Source of the DNA: Modicisalibacter sp049808615
GTDB lineage: Bacteria > Pseudomonadota > Gammaproteobacteria > Pseudomonadales > Halomonadaceae
Direction: 5' to 3'
DNA: 64,000 nucleotides
Assembly: GCF_049808615.1 (NCBI RefSeq)
Contig: NZ_JBNCAN010000013.1
Span: 52,027 to 116,026, forward strand
Of this stretch, positions 51,938-61,753 are shown in pieces. Every line of letters starts with the position of its first letter. Position 1 is the first letter of the stretch. The translations under genes and the position numbers were made by a program. Under the pieces are notes generated by a model, which saw only the letters and a program-made list of their open reading frames with translations, had not been told where the DNA came from and made no database searches.

Positions 51938-53044
<1,107 letters not shown>

Positions 53045-53121
53045 GCCTCTGCTTAGCAGCTAGTCCGGTTATCACTCTTGCGAATGGGCCTATCCCTGTC
53101 CCGATGGCAACGCCCCAATAA

Positions 53122-53268
53122 CTGGGTGGCGGCCTTCATCCTCTTGAACTGGTCGACGGCAGCCGGAACTGGTACGAGACGCCCCTGCCGGGGATGCCCA
53201 GCAGACATCGCGGCGACGAGACGTTACTTCTCGAGCCAGGGGCCGCAGCCTGGCTAATGCTTAGCTGA
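53122..53268 (+). pseudogene. Short coding-like remnant, possible glycosidase C-terminus
   Basis: A 48-codon frame without a start codon, ending at TGA 53266-53268: LGGGLHPLELVDGSRNWYET, then PLPGMPSRHRGDETLLLEPG, ending AAAWLMLS. The pattern (WYETPLPG, then LLLEPGAAAWL) resembles the C-terminal beta-domain ending of sugar-active enzymes such as GH13 members. It lies between the ATPase and regulator genes of a sugar operon. It may be the residue of a lost enzyme gene; the assignment is tentative. Confidence 0.35.
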
Positions 53269-53335
53269 TAGGATGCATGATCGAAGTCGGTTACGATTCC
53301 GATCATCTGTGCATCTCAGTAACGCATCGCTTCAA

Positions 53336-54409
53336 ATGGAAACGCCTGTGCCGCCATCGTCACGACGTATCACCCTCAAGGATCTGGCCGCACGGCTGGG
53401 TATTTCCACCGCCACGGTATCAAACGCCTTTAATCGCCCGGATCAACTCTCGCCGGCGCTGCGCGAGCGTATCCTGCGGGAAGCCAAGGCCATGGGGTAC
53501 AGCGGCCCGGATGCCAAGGCACGCAGTCTACGTACTGGACGCTCGCGCATAATCGCTGTAGTTCTCGCCGAGAGTCTGACCTACAGCTTGAACGATGCCG
53601 TGGCCAGTGAGCTGCTGTCGGGTATCGCCGAAGTGCTCGACGCGCACAGCCACACGCTGTTACTGGTATCGGGGCGCCATCACGCCAATCGAATTCCCGA
53701 CTCCGCGAGTATCGCCGATGGTTTCATCGTCTACGGCTTGATGCCCAACCTGAAGATGCTTGCCGATCTTCCTCCCCAGCGGCCTCTGGTGGCCGTGGAT
53801 TTCGATATCGAGAGCTGTCCAACGGTGCATGTGGATAACGAACCGGCGAGTTACGCGATTGCCTGCCACGCTCTCTCCAGCCTCCCGCAGCGACCCGCGG
53901 TGATCAATCTGCGACTCACGGAGCAGCCCTGCAATGGACGCATTACCGCCGAACACCGCCTATTGTCGGCGGAATATACGATCACCCGTCACCGCCTCAT
54001 TGGCTTTCAACGCGCCTTCAAGGAACAGGGCATCGACCCGGCTCAGGTGCCGATGTGGAACGTCGAGGAGAACACCTTCGAGGTCTGCGTACCGGTCATC
54101 GAAGAGATCCTCGACCTGCCGAAAGATCAGCGTCCGGATCTGCTGATGTGCATGTCGGATCGTATTGCCCTAACGGCCTTGACCCTGGCGGAACAGCGAG
54201 GCCTGCGCATCCCCGAGGATTTGAGTATCACCGGATTCGATGGCATCGCCGAAGGCCAGTATCGCGCCCCGCGTCTAACCACCGTACGTCAGGATAACGT
54301 CGCCAAGGGACGTCTCGCGGCATCGATGATTCTAGGCAAGGAGCCCATGGCACCGCACCGGCTGGAGACAGAACTAATCATGGGCCAGACCTGCCCAAGA
54401 CCCGCCTAA
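53336..54409 (+). CDS. LacI-family regulator of the alpha-glucoside system
   Basis: 357 residues from the ATG at 53336 (METPVPPSSRRITLKDLAAR); the longer frame to 53273 adds an untypical leader. Helix-turn-helix: ITLKDLAARLGISTATVSNA (about 12-31), then FNRPDQLSPALRERILREA, and a hinge region at about 55-70 (ARSLRTGRS). The periplasmic-binding-protein-like effector domain fills the rest, ending SITGFDGIAEGQYRAPRLTTV, the family's C-terminal signature. It probably binds the CTTAAACGATTAAG palindromes at 47042 and 54615. Most LacI proteins repress until sugar binds. Confidence 0.92.
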   Translation: METPVPPSSRRITLKDLAARLGISTATVSNAFNRPDQLSPALRERILREAKAMGYSGPDAKARSLRTGRSRIIAVVLAESLTYSLNDAVASELLSGIAEVLDAHSHTLLLVSGRHHANRIPDSASIADGFIVYGLMPNLKMLADLPPQRPLVAVDFDIESCPTVHVDNEPASYAIACHALSSLPQRPAVINLRLTEQPCNGRITAEHRLLSAEYTITRHRLIGFQRAFKEQGIDPAQVPMWNVEENTFEVCVPVIEEILDLPKDQRPDLLMCMSDRIALTALTLAEQRGLRIPEDLSITGFDGIAEGQYRAPRLTTVRQDNVAKGRLAASMILGKEPMAPHRLETELIMGQTCPRPA

Positions 54410-54528
54410 GCTCGACATGAACCGAGAGTCTGTCCGAACGGGCCAGATTTTGGGCATGATCAAGCGGCGGTATTTCAAGCACTAGACATTAGTTGAAAAT
54501 CCCCCAAAAACTCTTTGTACCTGTCGAA

Positions 54529-54542
54529 CTTAATCGATTAAC
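54529..54542. promoter_or_regulatory. LacI-family operator, variant CTTAATCGATTAAC (site 2)
   Basis: A 12-of-14 match to the operators at 47042 and 54615, 86 bp upstream of site 3. Two sites about eight helical turns apart in one promoter would allow looping. Confidence 0.6.
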
Positions 54543-54614
54543 TTCAATATATCGGTAGCGGTTCGGGCACCATTGTCGAAAACTTAGGTGATAGGTGTTT
54601 TTTTTGAATCTGAC

Positions 54615-54628
54615 CTTAAACGATTAAG
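54615..54628. promoter_or_regulatory. LacI-family operator CTTAAACGATTAAG (site 3)
   Basis: Identical in all 14 bases to site 1 at 47042, located 60 bp before the maltoporin start codon. Confidence 0.75.
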
Positions 54629-54687
54629 ATCCACTGGAACGCTCACCGACCGGCAAACGCAACCTGACAACAAGAAAGGACAAAGGC

Positions 54688-56307
54688 ATGAAGATAGTGA
54701 CACCCAAGGCCCCCTTAGCGGCTGCCATCGCATTGGTGGCCTTCGGTGCCGCCGCTCCGGCTCTGGCGCAGGATGCGAGTCTAGAGGAGCGCCTGGCAGC
54801 CCTCGAAGCACGAGTGGCCGCGGCCGAAAGGCGCGCCGAACAGGCCGAACAGCGCGCCAGACGCGCCGAGAGTCAAATGGCCCAGCGTCAGGCGCCGGCC
54901 AGCCAGGGAGCGCAGGAACAGGTCTCCGAGCCGGAAAACGCCCCCGAAGAGCAGGTCGGCGAGCGTCTCGCCAAGGCCAAGCGGCACGCCGAAGGAGAAG
55001 AGGGTTTTTCCTACGAGGCCTACGCCCGCTCGGGGCTATTGATCGGCGAAGATGGCAAGAGCATTCCCGGCGGCCCCTATGTGACCCCGGCAGGCCCCTT
55101 GGGTGGAGCCGTTGGTCGCCTAGGCAACGAACCGGATACCTACGTCGAGGCCATCTTCAATTACAAGCAGCGCTTCGACAATGGCACAAAGTCCCTTTAC
55201 CGCGTGATGCTTGCCGACTCTGTCACTACCAGCAACGACTGGACCGCCGATGAGTCGAACCTCAATCTGCGTCAGGCCTTCGTGGAATTCAGCGAGCTGC
55301 CCAGTTTCACCGGCGCCTTCGAGAACGCCTCGATATGGGCGGGCAAGCGCTTTGATCGCGACAACTTCGATATCCACTGGCTCGACAGCGACTTCATCTT
55401 CCTGGCCGGTACCGGTGGGGGGGTCTACGACGTCCAATTCGCCGATAATTGGAAAAGCAACTTCTCCTTATATGGCCGCAGTTACAGTGACTTCGATGTC
55501 GTCACCGACGAGACGGCACTCGAGGACGACACGGACAACCTGATCTTGACCGCTAACAACTACGTCGGCAATTGGCAGTGGATGGTCAGCGGCCTGTCCG
55601 CCGCGGACAACGACGACCGGTTCAACGACCTCCAGACGGAAAGTCGGCAAGTCGTGGTGGACGGGGTCGTGGAAGAGCAGGTGACCATCACCAATCGTGG
55701 CGAGCGAGGCGCCGAGGATGGCTTCCATACCATGCTGGCCTACCACGGTGACAGCTTCTTCGGCATCAGCGAAGGTGGCTTCAAGGCCGCACTACTGCAT
55801 GGCCAGGGGCTTGGGGCCGAAGTCAAGAACATCGGTGCCGATGGCAACCTGACCGATGAGGCCAAGGCGACACGCATCGGCCTGTATGGCACTACCTACA
55901 TTGCCCCCAAGTGGCGTATCGCTCCGGCGATTCTGGCCGAAATCAGCGACGACCGCTATGTAGAGGGTGATGATTACAAATGGGCCACCGCCAATCTACG
56001 CTTGGCCAACGAGCTAACCCAGAACTTCGAGATGCAATACGAAGCGAGCTATCAATACATGGACCTCGACCCTCAAGGCTACAAGGATCGCAGTGCCGTG
56101 GATGGCGGTTTCACCAAGTTCACCATCGCACCTACCTTCAAGCCTGAGGTGGGCGGCTTCTGGGAGCGCCCGGAAATCCGTGTCTTTGCGTCCTATACCG
56201 ATTGGGATGAGGCACTCAACGACTATACCGAGGAGGACTCCTTCGGTACCGAAGGCTTTACCGGCGGTCAGTGGAGCTTCGGGACCCAGATGGAACTCTG
56301 GTTCTGA
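54688..56307 (+). CDS. Maltoporin-family outer-membrane channel (LamB/ScrY type)
   Basis: 539-residue sugar porin. Signal peptide MKIVTPKAPLAAAIALVAFG...ALA|QDA. Residues about 31-70 form a heptad-rich coiled coil (LEERLAALEARVAAAERRAE), a periplasmic extension also found in ScrY. The barrel begins near residue 110; FENASIWAGKRFDRDNFDIH (about 211-230) is the LamB signature, and the chain ends GTQMELWF with the C-terminal Phe. AAAGGAC precedes the ATG. It admits alpha-glucosides to the periplasm for the ABC importer, and its promoter carries two copies of the shared operator. Confidence 0.92.
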   Translation: MKIVTPKAPLAAAIALVAFGAAAPALAQDASLEERLAALEARVAAAERRAEQAEQRARRAESQMAQRQAPASQGAQEQVSEPENAPEEQVGERLAKAKRHAEGEEGFSYEAYARSGLLIGEDGKSIPGGPYVTPAGPLGGAVGRLGNEPDTYVEAIFNYKQRFDNGTKSLYRVMLADSVTTSNDWTADESNLNLRQAFVEFSELPSFTGAFENASIWAGKRFDRDNFDIHWLDSDFIFLAGTGGGVYDVQFADNWKSNFSLYGRSYSDFDVVTDETALEDDTDNLILTANNYVGNWQWMVSGLSAADNDDRFNDLQTESRQVVVDGVVEEQVTITNRGERGAEDGFHTMLAYHGDSFFGISEGGFKAALLHGQGLGAEVKNIGADGNLTDEAKATRIGLYGTTYIAPKWRIAPAILAEISDDRYVEGDDYKWATANLRLANELTQNFEMQYEASYQYMDLDPQGYKDRSAVDGGFTKFTIAPTFKPEVGGFWERPEIRVFASYTDWDEALNDYTEEDSFGTEGFTGGQWSFGTQMELWF

Positions 56308-56341
56308 ACCAAGGTCCCTGACATATCGATTCGATCGCTTT

Positions 56342-56370
56342 ACCCGTGGGCATGGGCTCACGGGTTTTTG
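56342..56370 (+). terminator. Rho-independent terminator after the maltoporin gene
   Basis: ACCCGTG, a 10-base loop, CACGGGT, followed by TTTTGCGTTTT. Located 35 bp after the stop. Confidence 0.8.
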
Positions 56371-56415
56371 CGTTTTCTAGCATCGGTCAAACCTCGCCGA
56401 TGAAACGAGAAGACC

Positions 56416-56994
56416 TCAAGTATCGTTGAGCTTTAGAACCTGGCCATTCAGCGCCCGCCCACCGCCGCCGGCGAGGAATCGCGCGCAGTCGGCCACCGCA
56501 GCACTCGATGCCCCCTGGGGGCAGAGCAGGTTGACGCGGATTCCCGGACCACCGCTATCCGCCAGTCGACGTACCAACGCCGCCAGGGCCTCGCGCACCA
56601 TGCTCGCCGCCTGGCTTTCGCCGTCAGGAGCGACCGCGATCAGGCGACCGCCACCTCGACTGTGCATCCAGGCCTGGGCCACTTGCAGAAGCGAGGTGGG
56701 ATCGACCACCTGTTCACTCAGGCGTCGCTCCAGCGAGACTGATCGAGACAGCCGCTGCGGAGCACAGACCAGTACGTCCAATCGCCCCAACCGCGCCAGC
56801 AAGGACTCCAGAGCCCCTTCGCCGGCGACCACCCCGAAACGATCGACATGCTCTCCTCCCAAGCCATCGAGTATGCTCTCCAGGCATGCGCTGTCCGGCG
56901 TGAGCAATCCGACTGTGGCACCCTCTTCCAGGAAGGCGCGGGACAACGCTTCGAGCAGTTCACCGCCCCCGGCGATCAGTACACGTTTGCGCAT
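56416..56994 (-). CDS. SDR-fold protein lacking the catalytic Tyr-Lys
   Basis: 192-residue short-chain dehydrogenase/reductase-like protein, shorter than the usual 250. N-terminal strand-turn VLIAGGGELLEALSRAFLEE (about 5-24) resembles a GxxxGxG loop but is altered; DVLVCAPQ replaces NNAG. The YxxxK active site is absent: the equivalent region reads QAASMVREALAALVRRLADS, while the following IRVNLLCPQG matches the SDR structural strand. So it may bind nucleotide without redox activity. It begins 21 bp after the TRAP large permease and is probably in the same operon. Confidence 0.75.
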   Translation of the reverse strand: MRKRVLIAGGGELLEALSRAFLEEGATVGLLTPDSACLESILDGLGGEHVDRFGVVAGEGALESLLARLGRLDVLVCAPQRLSRSVSLERRLSEQVVDPTSLLQVAQAWMHSRGGGRLIAVAPDGESQAASMVREALAALVRRLADSGGPGIRVNLLCPQGASSAAVADCARFLAGGGGRALNGQVLKLNDT

Positions 56995-57015
56995 CAGTGC
57001 GTACCCCGCCTCGTC

Positions 57016-58374
57016 TTAAGGCATCAGCCCGGGCAGCCATAGCACCAGCGTCGGGAAAACGATGCACAGCGTCAGGCCGATGAGCTGTAGCAGCACGAAG
57101 GGAATGATCGAGCGGTAGATGGTGCCGATACCAATCTGTCCTTCGGTGATTCCCTTGAGATAGAACAGCGCATAGCCGAAGGGAGGCGTCAGGAAGCTGG
57201 TCTGCAGGTTGATCGCCACCAGAACGGCGAACCACACCAGGAGCCCCTGCCCGGATAGGCCAAGGCCGAAGTCGAGCAGCTCCACCACCGGCGCTACAAG
57301 CGGCAACACGACAAAGCTGATCTCGATCCATTCGAGGAAGAACCCCAACACGAAGATCAGCCCCATGATCAATAGCAAGAGGCCGTAGGGTCCCAGGCCA
57401 GTGCCGGTGATCATTTCTTCGATCATGTAGTCGCCGCCCAGGCGTTTGAATACCACCGAGAAGCAGGTCGCGCCGATCACGACGAACAGAATCATCGCGG
57501 AAGTGCGTGAGGTTTCCCGTACCGCGTCACGCAGCGTCGCGTAATCCAGACTGCGCATGATCAGCGCCAGCAGCAGACTTCCCAGGGCGCCTATAGCGGC
57601 TGCTTCGGTCGGCGTGGCGATGCCCGCCATGATCGACCCGAGTACCGCCGTGATCAGCAACACCGGGCCGAGCAGATCACGCAGTAGCGCCAACGGCAAG
57701 GGTGTATCGTCCGCATCGTGAGCATCCGGGTCGGCCAGCGGTGCCCACTCGGGCTTGATCCAGGCGGTGATCAGCAGGTAGGCAACGTAGAGCACGCCCA
57801 ACAAGAGCCCCGGCAGCAGCGCTGCCTTGAACAGGGCACCGACCGAGACCTGCAGGATCGAGCCCATCAATACCAGCATGATCGAGGGCGGGATCAGAAT
57901 GCCCAGAGTGCCCGAGGCAGCGATGACACCACAGGCCATCTCCGCGCGGTAGCCCTGCTTCATCATCACCGGCAGTGCCAGCAGACCCAGCATGACCACC
58001 GACGCGCCGATGATGCCGGTACTGGCGGCCATGACCACGCCAAGGATCGCCACGGAGATAGCGAGCCCCCCCGGAGTGCGACCAAATAATCGCTGCAGGG
58101 TCAACAGCAGACGTCGGGCGACGCCGGAGCGCTCCAACATCAGCCCCATGAATACGAACAGAGGAATGGCGATCATCAGCCAGTTTTCGATGACACCACC
58201 GAAGATGCGAGACCCCACGGTGCCCAGGAAAGGAATGGGAATATCACCGATAAAAGCGAAGGCGATTCCCAGGCCGCCAAGCAGAAACGCCACGGGATAA
58301 CCGGAGAAGATACCGATCAGTAGCGCAACGACCATGGCAATGGCCAGGGCATACTCGGCCATGAATTCAGCCAT
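57016..58374 (-). CDS. TRAP transporter large permease (second system)
   Basis: 452-residue DctM-type subunit. AAGGAGGAGCC lies at a good distance from the ATG at 58374. Motifs: LMLERSGVARRLL, TGIIGASVVMLGLLALPVM (about 119-137), IPPSIMLVLMGSI (about 161-173), ATPTEAAAIGALGS (about 252-265) and LTPPFGYALFYLKG (about 411-424). Its start overlaps the small permease by 8 bases. Belongs to the TRAP branch with a large-loop Q subunit used for 2-oxo acids or mannitol-like solutes (inference from the binding protein). Confidence 0.93.
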   Translation of the reverse strand: MAEFMAEYALAIAMVVALLIGIFSGYPVAFLLGGLGIAFAFIGDIPIPFLGTVGSRIFGGVIENWLMIAIPLFVFMGLMLERSGVARRLLLTLQRLFGRTPGGLAISVAILGVVMAASTGIIGASVVMLGLLALPVMMKQGYRAEMACGVIAASGTLGILIPPSIMLVLMGSILQVSVGALFKAALLPGLLLGVLYVAYLLITAWIKPEWAPLADPDAHDADDTPLPLALLRDLLGPVLLITAVLGSIMAGIATPTEAAAIGALGSLLLALIMRSLDYATLRDAVRETSRTSAMILFVVIGATCFSVVFKRLGGDYMIEEMITGTGLGPYGLLLLIMGLIFVLGFFLEWIEISFVVLPLVAPVVELLDFGLGLSGQGLLVWFAVLVAINLQTSFLTPPFGYALFYLKGITEGQIGIGTIYRSIIPFVLLQLIGLTLCIVFPTLVLWLPGLMP

Positions 58375-59002
58375 GAATCGGCTCCTCCTTGGTAGACGAC
58401 GCTTCTAGACGAGCGGGATCGAACAGACCGGCCAGGTTGTGCAGTATCTGGCCCAGGGCGCCGATAGCTAGAAACACCAGACCGAAAGGCAACATCGCCT
58501 TGATCAGGTAGCGATCCGTCAGACCGCCATAATTGGATTGTTCGTTGGAGAGATAGGACATGGTCACGAAATGCTTGGACAGCCAGGCGATCAACAGACA
58601 GAACGGTATCAGCATCAATAGATGACCGAGGATGTCGATGACTGCGCGCCCTTGGGGCGACAGTTTCTGGTAGATCAGATCGACCCGCACATGGGTATCG
58701 CGATGCAGTGCGTAGGTGCCGCCGAGCAGTGTGAGAATGCCGAACAGGTGCCACTGCAGTTCAGTCACACTATTGATGGTCAGCGCCTTACCGAACAGCA
58801 CAACACTATCGTCCCAACGTGCGATCTCGTTGATGCCCAGGGCATTGAGCGTCACGGTAGTGAGCACGGCCAGCATCACCAGCAGCACCAGCCAGCTGCT
58901 GATGCGCCCAACGACGACCCCCAGCCCGATCAACGGTCGGGCCAGGGCGTCACATAGCCGCGCACCACGCTCACGCCAGGGAGCAAGGTGGGGTTGCGGC
59001 AT
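58367..59002 (-). CDS. TRAP transporter small permease (second system)
   Basis: 211 residues, longer than the typical 160-180 Q subunit, with four membrane helices (about 27-50, 65-85, 110-130 and 165-190) and an N-terminal basic extension. AAGGAG precedes the ATG at 59002, whose A is the last base of the preceding stop (TGATG coupling). Family stretch TLLGGTYALHRDTHVRVDLIYQ (about 90-111, as GGTYALHRDTHVRVDLIY) is the conserved Q-subunit core. Overlaps the large permease downstream. Confidence 0.92.
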   Translation of the reverse strand: MPQPHLAPWRERGARLCDALARPLIGLGVVVGRISSWLVLLVMLAVLTTVTLNALGINEIARWDDSVVLFGKALTINSVTELQWHLFGILTLLGGTYALHRDTHVRVDLIYQKLSPQGRAVIDILGHLLMLIPFCLLIAWLSKHFVTMSYLSNEQSNYGGLTDRYLIKAMLPFGLVFLAIGALGQILHNLAGLFDPARLEASSTKEEPIHG

Positions 59003-60090
59003 CAGCTTTCTCCTTCATCCTGCAGCGGCTTGGGTGCGGGCAGCGCCTGCAACTCGTACCACTCATCAATGAGCTTTACATGCTTCATCAATGACTTATA
59101 GGCCTCGGCAAAGTCGGGATTATTCTGCATTTCCTCCTGGCGCACCTCGACCCAGGCATCCTGCAGGGCGCTGACGACCTCATCTGGGAAGCGCTTGACC
59201 TTCACGCCCTTCTCTTCGAGCTTACGAATGGTGCGCATCTGCTCTGGAGGCGCCTCGGCCATGGCCCACTGCAGGGTGGCACGACAGGCGGTCTCGAACT
59301 GCGCCTTACGCTCGTCACTGTATTCATCCCACACCTGCTGGTTGACCAGCAACGAGAACCAGCTAGCGCTCTGATGCCATCCGGGGAAGTAGTAGTATTC
59401 GGCCACTTCATCGAAGCCCATGGCGGCATCGACCTGGGGCACCGAGAATTCGGTGGCATCCACCCGGCCTCTTTCCAGGGCCAGATAGATCTCGCTACCC
59501 GGTACCAGCTGAGTAGAAGCCCCTAGCTTATTGAGCACCTTGGCCCCCAGTCCGGAAATCCGTACGGACAGGCCGTCGAAGTCCTCGGGCTTATTGATTT
59601 CCTTGTTGTACCAGCCACCGGTTTCTTGAGGGGAGATAAAACACGGCAACACTTTTACGCCATAGGGATCGTAGGCTTTCTGGATCAGATTGTTGCCATC
59701 CCCGGACCACATCCAGGACATGAAGGCTTCCGGGCTTGGGCCAAAGGGCAGCGCGCCGTAGAGGTTGGTGATCGGCACCGTACCGGCCCAATACCCCATC
59801 CAGTCCCAGCCGGCTTGGACGGCGCCGGAAGAAACTGAATTGAAGACCTCAAAGGCCGGTACCAGATCACCGGGCTCATGAACGCGTAGTTTGACGGCGC
59901 CGCCGGTCGCTGTTTCAAGCTCCTTGGACAGGTGAACTGCTCCTTCACCCAGGAAGTTCTGAGTAGAGAAAGTGCTTGCCACATCGAGTTGCTTGGGCCC
60001 TTCGGCCAAGACGGGTGCACTCAGCAGTGCCGTGGATGCCATACCGATGGCGCTTGCTATCAATGAACGGGAGAATACGTTATTTGGCAT
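59002..60090 (-). CDS. TRAP transporter substrate-binding protein (TakP/DctP type)
   Basis: 362-residue periplasmic receptor. TAAGGAGTCACAA precedes the ATG at 60090. Signal peptide MPNNVFSRSLIASAIGMAST...LLSAPVLA|EG. Mature features match the TakP-like (2-oxo acid) branch: QETGGWYNKEI (about 155-165), DFDGLSVRISGLGAKVLNKL (about 171-190), PGSEIYLALERGRVDATEF (about 198-216) and YYYFPGWHQ. In TakP the WV/EW pair after the ERG motif binds a cation with the substrate; here it reads TEFSVPQVD. First gene of the operon, behind a -24/-12 promoter. Confidence 0.93.
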   Translation of the reverse strand: MPNNVFSRSLIASAIGMASTALLSAPVLAEGPKQLDVASTFSTQNFLGEGAVHLSKELETATGGAVKLRVHEPGDLVPAFEVFNSVSSGAVQAGWDWMGYWAGTVPITNLYGALPFGPSPEAFMSWMWSGDGNNLIQKAYDPYGVKVLPCFISPQETGGWYNKEINKPEDFDGLSVRISGLGAKVLNKLGASTQLVPGSEIYLALERGRVDATEFSVPQVDAAMGFDEVAEYYYFPGWHQSASWFSLLVNQQVWDEYSDERKAQFETACRATLQWAMAEAPPEQMRTIRKLEEKGVKVKRFPDEVVSALQDAWVEVRQEEMQNNPDFAEAYKSLMKHVKLIDEWYELQALPAPKPLQDEGES

Positions 60091-60151
60091 TTGTGACTCC
60101 TTAGTCGTTGTTTTTGTCGCCCTTTATTGCATTTGGGCTACCGGGTTATCG

Positions 60152-60167
60152 AGCAAAGCTATCGCCA
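60152..60167 (-). promoter_or_regulatory. Sigma-54 promoter (-24/-12) of the second TRAP operon
   Basis: On the minus strand: TGGCGATAGCTTTGCT, matching TGGCAC-N5-TTGCW at both invariant dinucleotides with GG and GC 10 bases apart. The predicted start, near 60141, leaves a 50-base leader before the dctP ATG. Fits the GAFTGA activator encoded upstream. Confidence 0.75.
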
Positions 60168-60264
60168 CTTCTTAAACAACACAATAAAAACAGGCACTTA
60201 AAGTCCAGCACGGTAAATTATTAACCCAATTGAATGAATAATGCAAAAAACCATGCGCAAAACC

Positions 60265-60280
60265 ATCCGAAGTAACGGAC
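60265..60280. promoter_or_regulatory. Activator-binding dyad 1, ATCCGAAGTAACGGAC
   Basis: TCCG-N6-CGGA dyad about 100 bp upstream of the -24/-12 promoter. One of three similar 16-bp dyads in the region. Confidence 0.6.
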
Positions 60281-60318
60281 AGTTTTATGCCGCGCGGGCG
60301 AAATAGACGCTCTGGATG

Positions 60319-60334
60319 GTCCGAAAATACGGAT
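60319..60334. promoter_or_regulatory. Activator-binding dyad 2, GTCCGAAAATACGGAT
   Basis: TCCG-N6-CGGA dyad, about 155 bp upstream of the promoter and 54 bp from dyad 1. Confidence 0.6.
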
Positions 60335-60337
60335 ACC

Positions 60338-60353
60338 GTCCATAATTTCGGAC
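60338..60353. promoter_or_regulatory. Activator-binding dyad 3, GTCCATAATTTCGGAC
   Basis: GTCC/GGAC dyad overlapping the same consensus (one base off in the left half), 3 bp from the stop of the activator gene. Lies 19 bp from dyad 2, about two helical turns. Confidence 0.55.
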
Positions 60354-60355
60354 GT

Positions 60356-61753
60356 TCAAACATCCTGCATATCGAGAGAATGGCGGGTCAGCTTCTCGTA
60401 AAAGGACGATTTCGCGATACCCAAGCGTTTTGCGGCACGAGTGCGATTACCACCGCACTCCACTAACGCCTTCTGGATGGCTTCCCTTTCGGCACGCGCC
60501 AAGGTTTGCTTGAGAGATTCACCCGGCACCGGTGTTGCGGGCGACTCACGGCGCAGCGCCTCGGGCAGGTCGTCCACATCGAGCCGTGGCCCGCCTAGAT
60601 AGAAAGCCGCCTCAAGCACGTTTTCCAACTCACGCACGTTACCTGGCCAATCGTGGCATCTAAGACAATCCAACGCCGCCTGGCTGAGCACAGGACAGCG
60701 CCTACCACGCCGCTCGGCAAAGCGCTTGAGCAAGTGACGAGCAAGCACCGGAATGTCGTCACGGCGCTCGCGCAGTGGAGGGATCGTCAAGGGCACCACA
60801 TTGATGCGATAGAACAGATCTTCACGGAACTCGCCACTCTCCACCAACCTCTCCAAGGGTCGGTGAGTGGCTGCGATCACTCGTACGTCTATTGGCATCA
60901 GACGCGTTGCGCCTACCGCCTCGATCTCGCGATCCTGGAGCACCCGCAACAGTTTGACCTGCATTGCCAGCGGCATGTCGCCTATCTCATCGAGAAACAG
61001 CGTGCCGCCGTGGGCCAGCTGAAATTTACCGGGTTTACCCCCCTTCTTGGCGCCGGTGAAGGCGCCTTCCTCATAACCGAACAATTCCGCCTCGAGCAAC
61101 TGCTCCGGGATCGCGGCACAGTTTAGCTTGATGAAAGGTCCTTTGGCGCGCTCCGACAAACGATGCAGCGCATGGGCATAAAGCTCCTTGCCGGTACCCG
61201 ACTCACCGCGAATCAGTACGGAGGCGTCGCCGGGGGCGATCTTGCGCACTTTTCCATTGAGCGTGGCAATCGCCTCGCTCTCACCGATCACGTCGGCCAG
61301 CTGCCAGCGGGTTCCGGCGCGCGCATCGAGGGCCTGGCGATAGTAGTCGACCTCCGCTTCCAGCGCCTTCACCTGGGCGTCCATCTGTCGCCACTCCCAG
61401 GTGTCGTGATAGATCACCGTGCCGAGGGCGCCGACCACCTTGCCATCGACATGTATAGGATAACGATGCGCGATCATGTGATGTCCGCGAAGCATCTGCA
61501 ATTGAGCCAGCTCGGCCTTGCCAGACGCCAGCACTGCAGGCATCCGGGTATTCTCTATGACCTCGACCACCGGACGCCCGATCGCCGCCACCGCATCGAC
61601 TTCTAGAAAGGCGGCATAGGGCGTATTGAGATAGACGATGCGGGCTTCGCTATCGACCACCACCAACCACTCGCTCATGGCGTCGAGCCCCTGCAGAAGC
61701 AACGGCGATGTAAGCTGGCCGGCCAGGATACGAGGAAGGTAGTCGTTACCCAT
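60356..61753 (-). CDS. Sigma-54-dependent activator with N-terminal PAS domain
   Basis: 465-residue bacterial enhancer-binding protein. PAS-type sensor (about 25-115; WLVVVDSEARIVYLN) and a short coiled linker (120-145). AAA+ domain: Walker A GESGTGKE (183-190), the sigma-54 contact loop GAFTGA (230-235), Walker B TLFLDEIGDM (251-260) and the arginine-finger region FREDLFYRINVVPLTIPPLR. C-terminal Fis-type helix-turn-helix (about 430-458; GNRTRAAKRLGIAKSSFYEKL). It should bind the dyads just downstream of its own gene and activate the TRAP operon. The PAS input suggests response to a small molecule or redox state, not phosphorylation (no receiver domain). Confidence 0.94.
   Translation of the reverse strand: MGNDYLPRILAGQLTSPLLLQGLDAMSEWLVVVDSEARIVYLNTPYAAFLEVDAVAAIGRPVVEVIENTRMPAVLASGKAELAQLQMLRGHHMIAHRYPIHVDGKVVGALGTVIYHDTWEWRQMDAQVKALEAEVDYYRQALDARAGTRWQLADVIGESEAIATLNGKVRKIAPGDASVLIRGESGTGKELYAHALHRLSERAKGPFIKLNCAAIPEQLLEAELFGYEEGAFTGAKKGGKPGKFQLAHGGTLFLDEIGDMPLAMQVKLLRVLQDREIEAVGATRLMPIDVRVIAATHRPLERLVESGEFREDLFYRINVVPLTIPPLRERRDDIPVLARHLLKRFAERRGRRCPVLSQAALDCLRCHDWPGNVRELENVLEAAFYLGGPRLDVDDLPEALRRESPATPVPGESLKQTLARAEREAIQKALVECGGNRTRAAKRLGIAKSSFYEKLTRHSLDMQDV

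Noticed and set aside
60128..60143. Second -24/-12-like candidate (CGG-N10-GC) in the TRAP leader
   Set aside because: It has the GG/GC spacing but poor flanks (CGGTAG, ATGCA) compared with TGGCGATAGCTTTGCT just upstream.
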